Positions 13,556 to 15,173 of a stretch of DNA of 15,173 nucleotides are shown one piece after another. A model generated the notes under the pieces. The model had not been told where the DNA came from, searched no databases, and saw only the letters and a program-made list of their open reading frames with translations. The DNA lies in assembly GCA_035503975.1 (NCBI GenBank), contig DATJST010000506.1, positions 1-15,173 on the forward strand, read 5' to 3'. The stretch comes from DATJMJ01 sp035503975. GTDB taxonomy: Bacteria > Actinomycetota > Acidimicrobiia > Acidimicrobiales > Palsa-688. How positions within the stretch are numbered: the first letter of the stretch is position 1; every line of letters starts with the position of its first letter. Position numbers and translations under genes: made by a program.

Positions 13556-13955
13556 CTACGCCGCTCCTTCGCACCCCTTGATGTTCGTCCGGTAGGTCGT
13601 CGTGGCGCTCAGCCGAGGAACGACGACGGGGACGAAGGCTGTCTCGTCTTGGAACAAGAAGGCGTGACTGGCGTCGGTATAGAGCACAAGCCTTGCCCCC
13701 CGGATCAGCTTGGCGAGGGCGCGGTCGTTGGAGACCGGGTCCAGTACGTCGGCGGTGCCGTCGGCGACCAGCGTGGGGACGAGATCTGAGCCGTTGCGGC
13801 CGGCTGGGTCCGTGCCGTTGAGCCATTTAGCAAAGACGACCGTCTGCGCCGCGACCGCAGCGGCCGGGGCAGAGGGACCGCTCGGGTAGCGCGAGATGGC
13901 GGCCTGGTAGGCCTTCTTCCCTGCAGATTGGTCGGCCGGGAAAAGAGCAGACATC
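13556..13955 (-). pseudogene. C-terminal fragment of an alpha/beta hydrolase
   Basis: In a frame open from 14173, only the part from about 13955 onward is protein-like. It reads LFPADQSAGKKAYQAAIS, then QTVVFAKWLNGTDPAG, then a strand-turn LVADGTADVLDPVSND with the likely catalytic Asp, RALAKLIRGARLVLY, and DASHAFLFQDET with the catalytic His. This is the last third of an alpha/beta hydrolase. The nucleophile elbow (GxSxG) and the oxyanion strand are missing, because the N-terminal 70 residues of the frame do not resemble the fold. Near 13610 the match ends and the frame runs on without homology until the TniB-like fragment. Two truncated genes of unrelated origin therefore lie side by side on the same strand in different frames. 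Confidence 0.65.
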
Positions 13956-14836
13956 ACTTGCCGTTCATCTCCGAGAGGTCGAAGCGCTACCGAAACCTGG
14001 AGCTCCTGCCAGTGGCTCCTGGACGGGAGCCCGGTGCCTGCCTGTGTTTTCCACTGGGCCGGAGCCTGGGGCGGCTTCTCGGGGACGAGCGACGTCGGGA
14101 TCATTGTCGCGGCGAGCGGTCTCCGCCCAGAGGGCCTAAGCCTTACGCGGCTGGCAATACCGACGACTACCACGTCCGCCTCGACGCTCCATGTGAGTGG
14201 CCGGACGTCTTGCGAGCCTCCCAGTCGGTAGCGGTCGCGGGTAAGGCCCTTCTACGTGGGCGACCCTGGCCACGTCACGCGGACCACCAAGAACTGCTCA
14301 GCCGAACTGAACCCCAGCGGCCCGACACCTCCCGGCCGACGGGAAAGACCCAAGGGGCCGGTGCCAGCACGAAGACACCCCAGTTCCGCTGGACGAAGAC
14401 GTTGGAGGCAGATTTCCAGGCTCTGCGGGACTTTGCCGGCCACGCCGTCCCGTTGCCCGACCCCTGGCCAGACGACTTGAGCCGCCCGGTGTTCTTGGTA
14501 CCGGAGGACTCTGAGCACTTCGGCTGGAGCGTCCGCTGCGACGAGATCTACATGGACTTCCGGCCTCGCCGGCTTCAGCTACCTTCGCTCCTCGAAGAGG
14601 AGGTACTGGACGGGTTTGGCAGCCCGGCGGTGATCGGGACAAGGCCGTTCAAGACGATCAGCAAGGGCCCACCTCCGCCGCGAGCAGAGCGGCCCGAGCC
14701 CTCCCGCCACCCAGTCCTCGCCGTCGCTTACCCTGATGGCACTCTGGAGATCAACGGCTACCGCGTGACCCGCGCGAGGCTCCTTCAGATCGGCCGCTCG
14801 CTCAGGCTGTTCGACCTGGCCCCTGACTGGCTCTGA
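13928..14836 (+). CDS. Unrecognised protein; only the C-terminal half looks genuine
   Basis: The frame is 302 codons long. The first 140 residues are Arg/Pro-rich, partly antisense to the hydrolase fragment, and probably not a real coding region. From about 14360 on the sequence has normal protein composition. Landmarks are FRWTKTLEADFQALRDFAGH, PWPDDLSRPVFLVPEDSEHF, GWSVRCDEIYMDFRPRRL and a C-terminal NGYRVTRARLLQIGRSLRLF helix region ending in DLAPDWL. I do not recognise the family; no membrane segment, signal or catalytic motif is seen. No good start lies near 14360, so it may be the C-terminal part of a truncated gene. A long minus-strand frame opposite (15172-14579) has the composition of a shadow. 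Confidence 0.4.
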   Translation: MVGREKSRHHLPFISERSKRYRNLELLPVAPGREPGACLCFPLGRSLGRLLGDERRRDHCRGERSPPRGPKPYAAGNTDDYHVRLDAPCEWPDVLRASQSVAVAGKALLRGRPWPRHADHQELLSRTEPQRPDTSRPTGKTQGAGASTKTPQFRWTKTLEADFQALRDFAGHAVPLPDPWPDDLSRPVFLVPEDSEHFGWSVRCDEIYMDFRPRRLQLPSLLEEEVLDGFGSPAVIGTRPFKTISKGPPPPRAERPEPSRHPVLAVAYPDGTLEINGYRVTRARLLQIGRSLRLFDLAPDWL

Positions 14837-15173
14837 ACGCGGGCCATGGCTGGCGTCGGTTGACGCTCGCGGCACCAGCCGCAGAACAACCGTTTTCGCG
14901 TGGGCGTTTTTGGCGAATCTGGAGGGAGGAGACAGCGCCGATCGACGGCTATTTCCTGCGTCCGGCAGAGTTGCCGATGCATAATGTTCGCCCAGTGCAG
15001 CTGGATGACACTCGGTACTCGCGTCGCTCGACGGCGAAGCGATCGCCGCGTTGGGCCTGACGCCGTCGACACTTGGGACCTTCGCCCACATGGGCGCGTT
15101 AGTCGCAGCAATCGGACTGAGAGGTACCCACGCAGCACCATAAGCCTGGCTCACCGACCTGGAAGACGTCATA
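14837..15173. other. Right end of the window without a supported gene
   Basis: A plus-strand frame over 15018-15142 ends with LGLTPSTLGTFAHMGALVAA, which resembles a real protein C-terminus, but it is cut by an upstream stop and has no start. It may be another remnant. No RNA gene or terminator was recognised. Confidence 0.35.

Noticed and set aside
14579..15172. 197-codon minus-strand frame at the right end
   Set aside because: Composition is shadow-like and it overlaps the more protein-like plus-strand frame.

Overview
The window looks like chromosomal DNA of a high-GC actinobacterium. The support is GC-rich codon use, many GTG starts, PAS-LuxR regulators, a glutaredoxin-thioredoxin reductase fusion and DUF3558-like secreted proteins. 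Acidimicrobiia is a reasonable guess, but it is inference only. Coding density is low and the window is crowded with truncated genes, so it reads as an accessory region or plasticity zone that has been assembled and eroded several times.

Region by region. 1-874 holds no convincing gene. 875-2671 (minus) is a two-gene operon: an XRE helix-turn-helix/ImmA-IrrE metallopeptidase fusion followed by a PIN-domain protein, arranged like a toxin-antitoxin pair. Divergent from it, 2828-3422 (plus) carries a 58-residue membrane protein and a 130-residue GIY-YIG-like protein. The shared intergenic region has an inverted repeat, TGTTACA-N23-TGTAACA, each arm of which also reads as an extended -10 element. 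This four-gene bidirectional module is the best candidate here for an undescribed defence or mobile-element maintenance system. 3897-4647 is integration scar tissue: a tRNA-Glu-like 3' remnant, a set of 12-bp-phased TGCCAAC repeats, the N-terminal stub of a tyrosine integrase, and, head-on against it, an N-terminal fragment of an AAA/SMC-like ATPase.

4722-9567 holds secreted or cell-surface genes around one clear housekeeping-type enzyme. These are a DUF3558-like secreted protein (minus), an intact glutaredoxin-thioredoxin reductase fusion (plus, 5750-7033), two small overlapping minus-strand ORFs, a decayed exported ORF, and an FG-GAP-type beta-propeller gene cut by an in-frame TAA. 9568-10142 shows no gene.

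10143-12792 (plus) is a signalling pair: a PAS-GGDEF-EAL protein in which both catalytic modules are damaged (GADTF in place of GGDEF, first part of the EAL domain missing), followed by a PAS-PAS-LuxR transcription regulator. 12949-13955 (minus) contains remnants of a Tn7/Tn5053-type transposition cassette (TniB C-terminus overlapping the start of a short TniQ) fused to the C-terminal piece of an alpha/beta hydrolase. The last part carries one unrecognised ORF whose C-terminal half looks protein-like, then about 340 bp without a confident gene.

The only groups that appear to work together are the ImmA/PIN operon with its divergent partner genes, and the PAS-GGDEF-EAL/PAS-LuxR pair.
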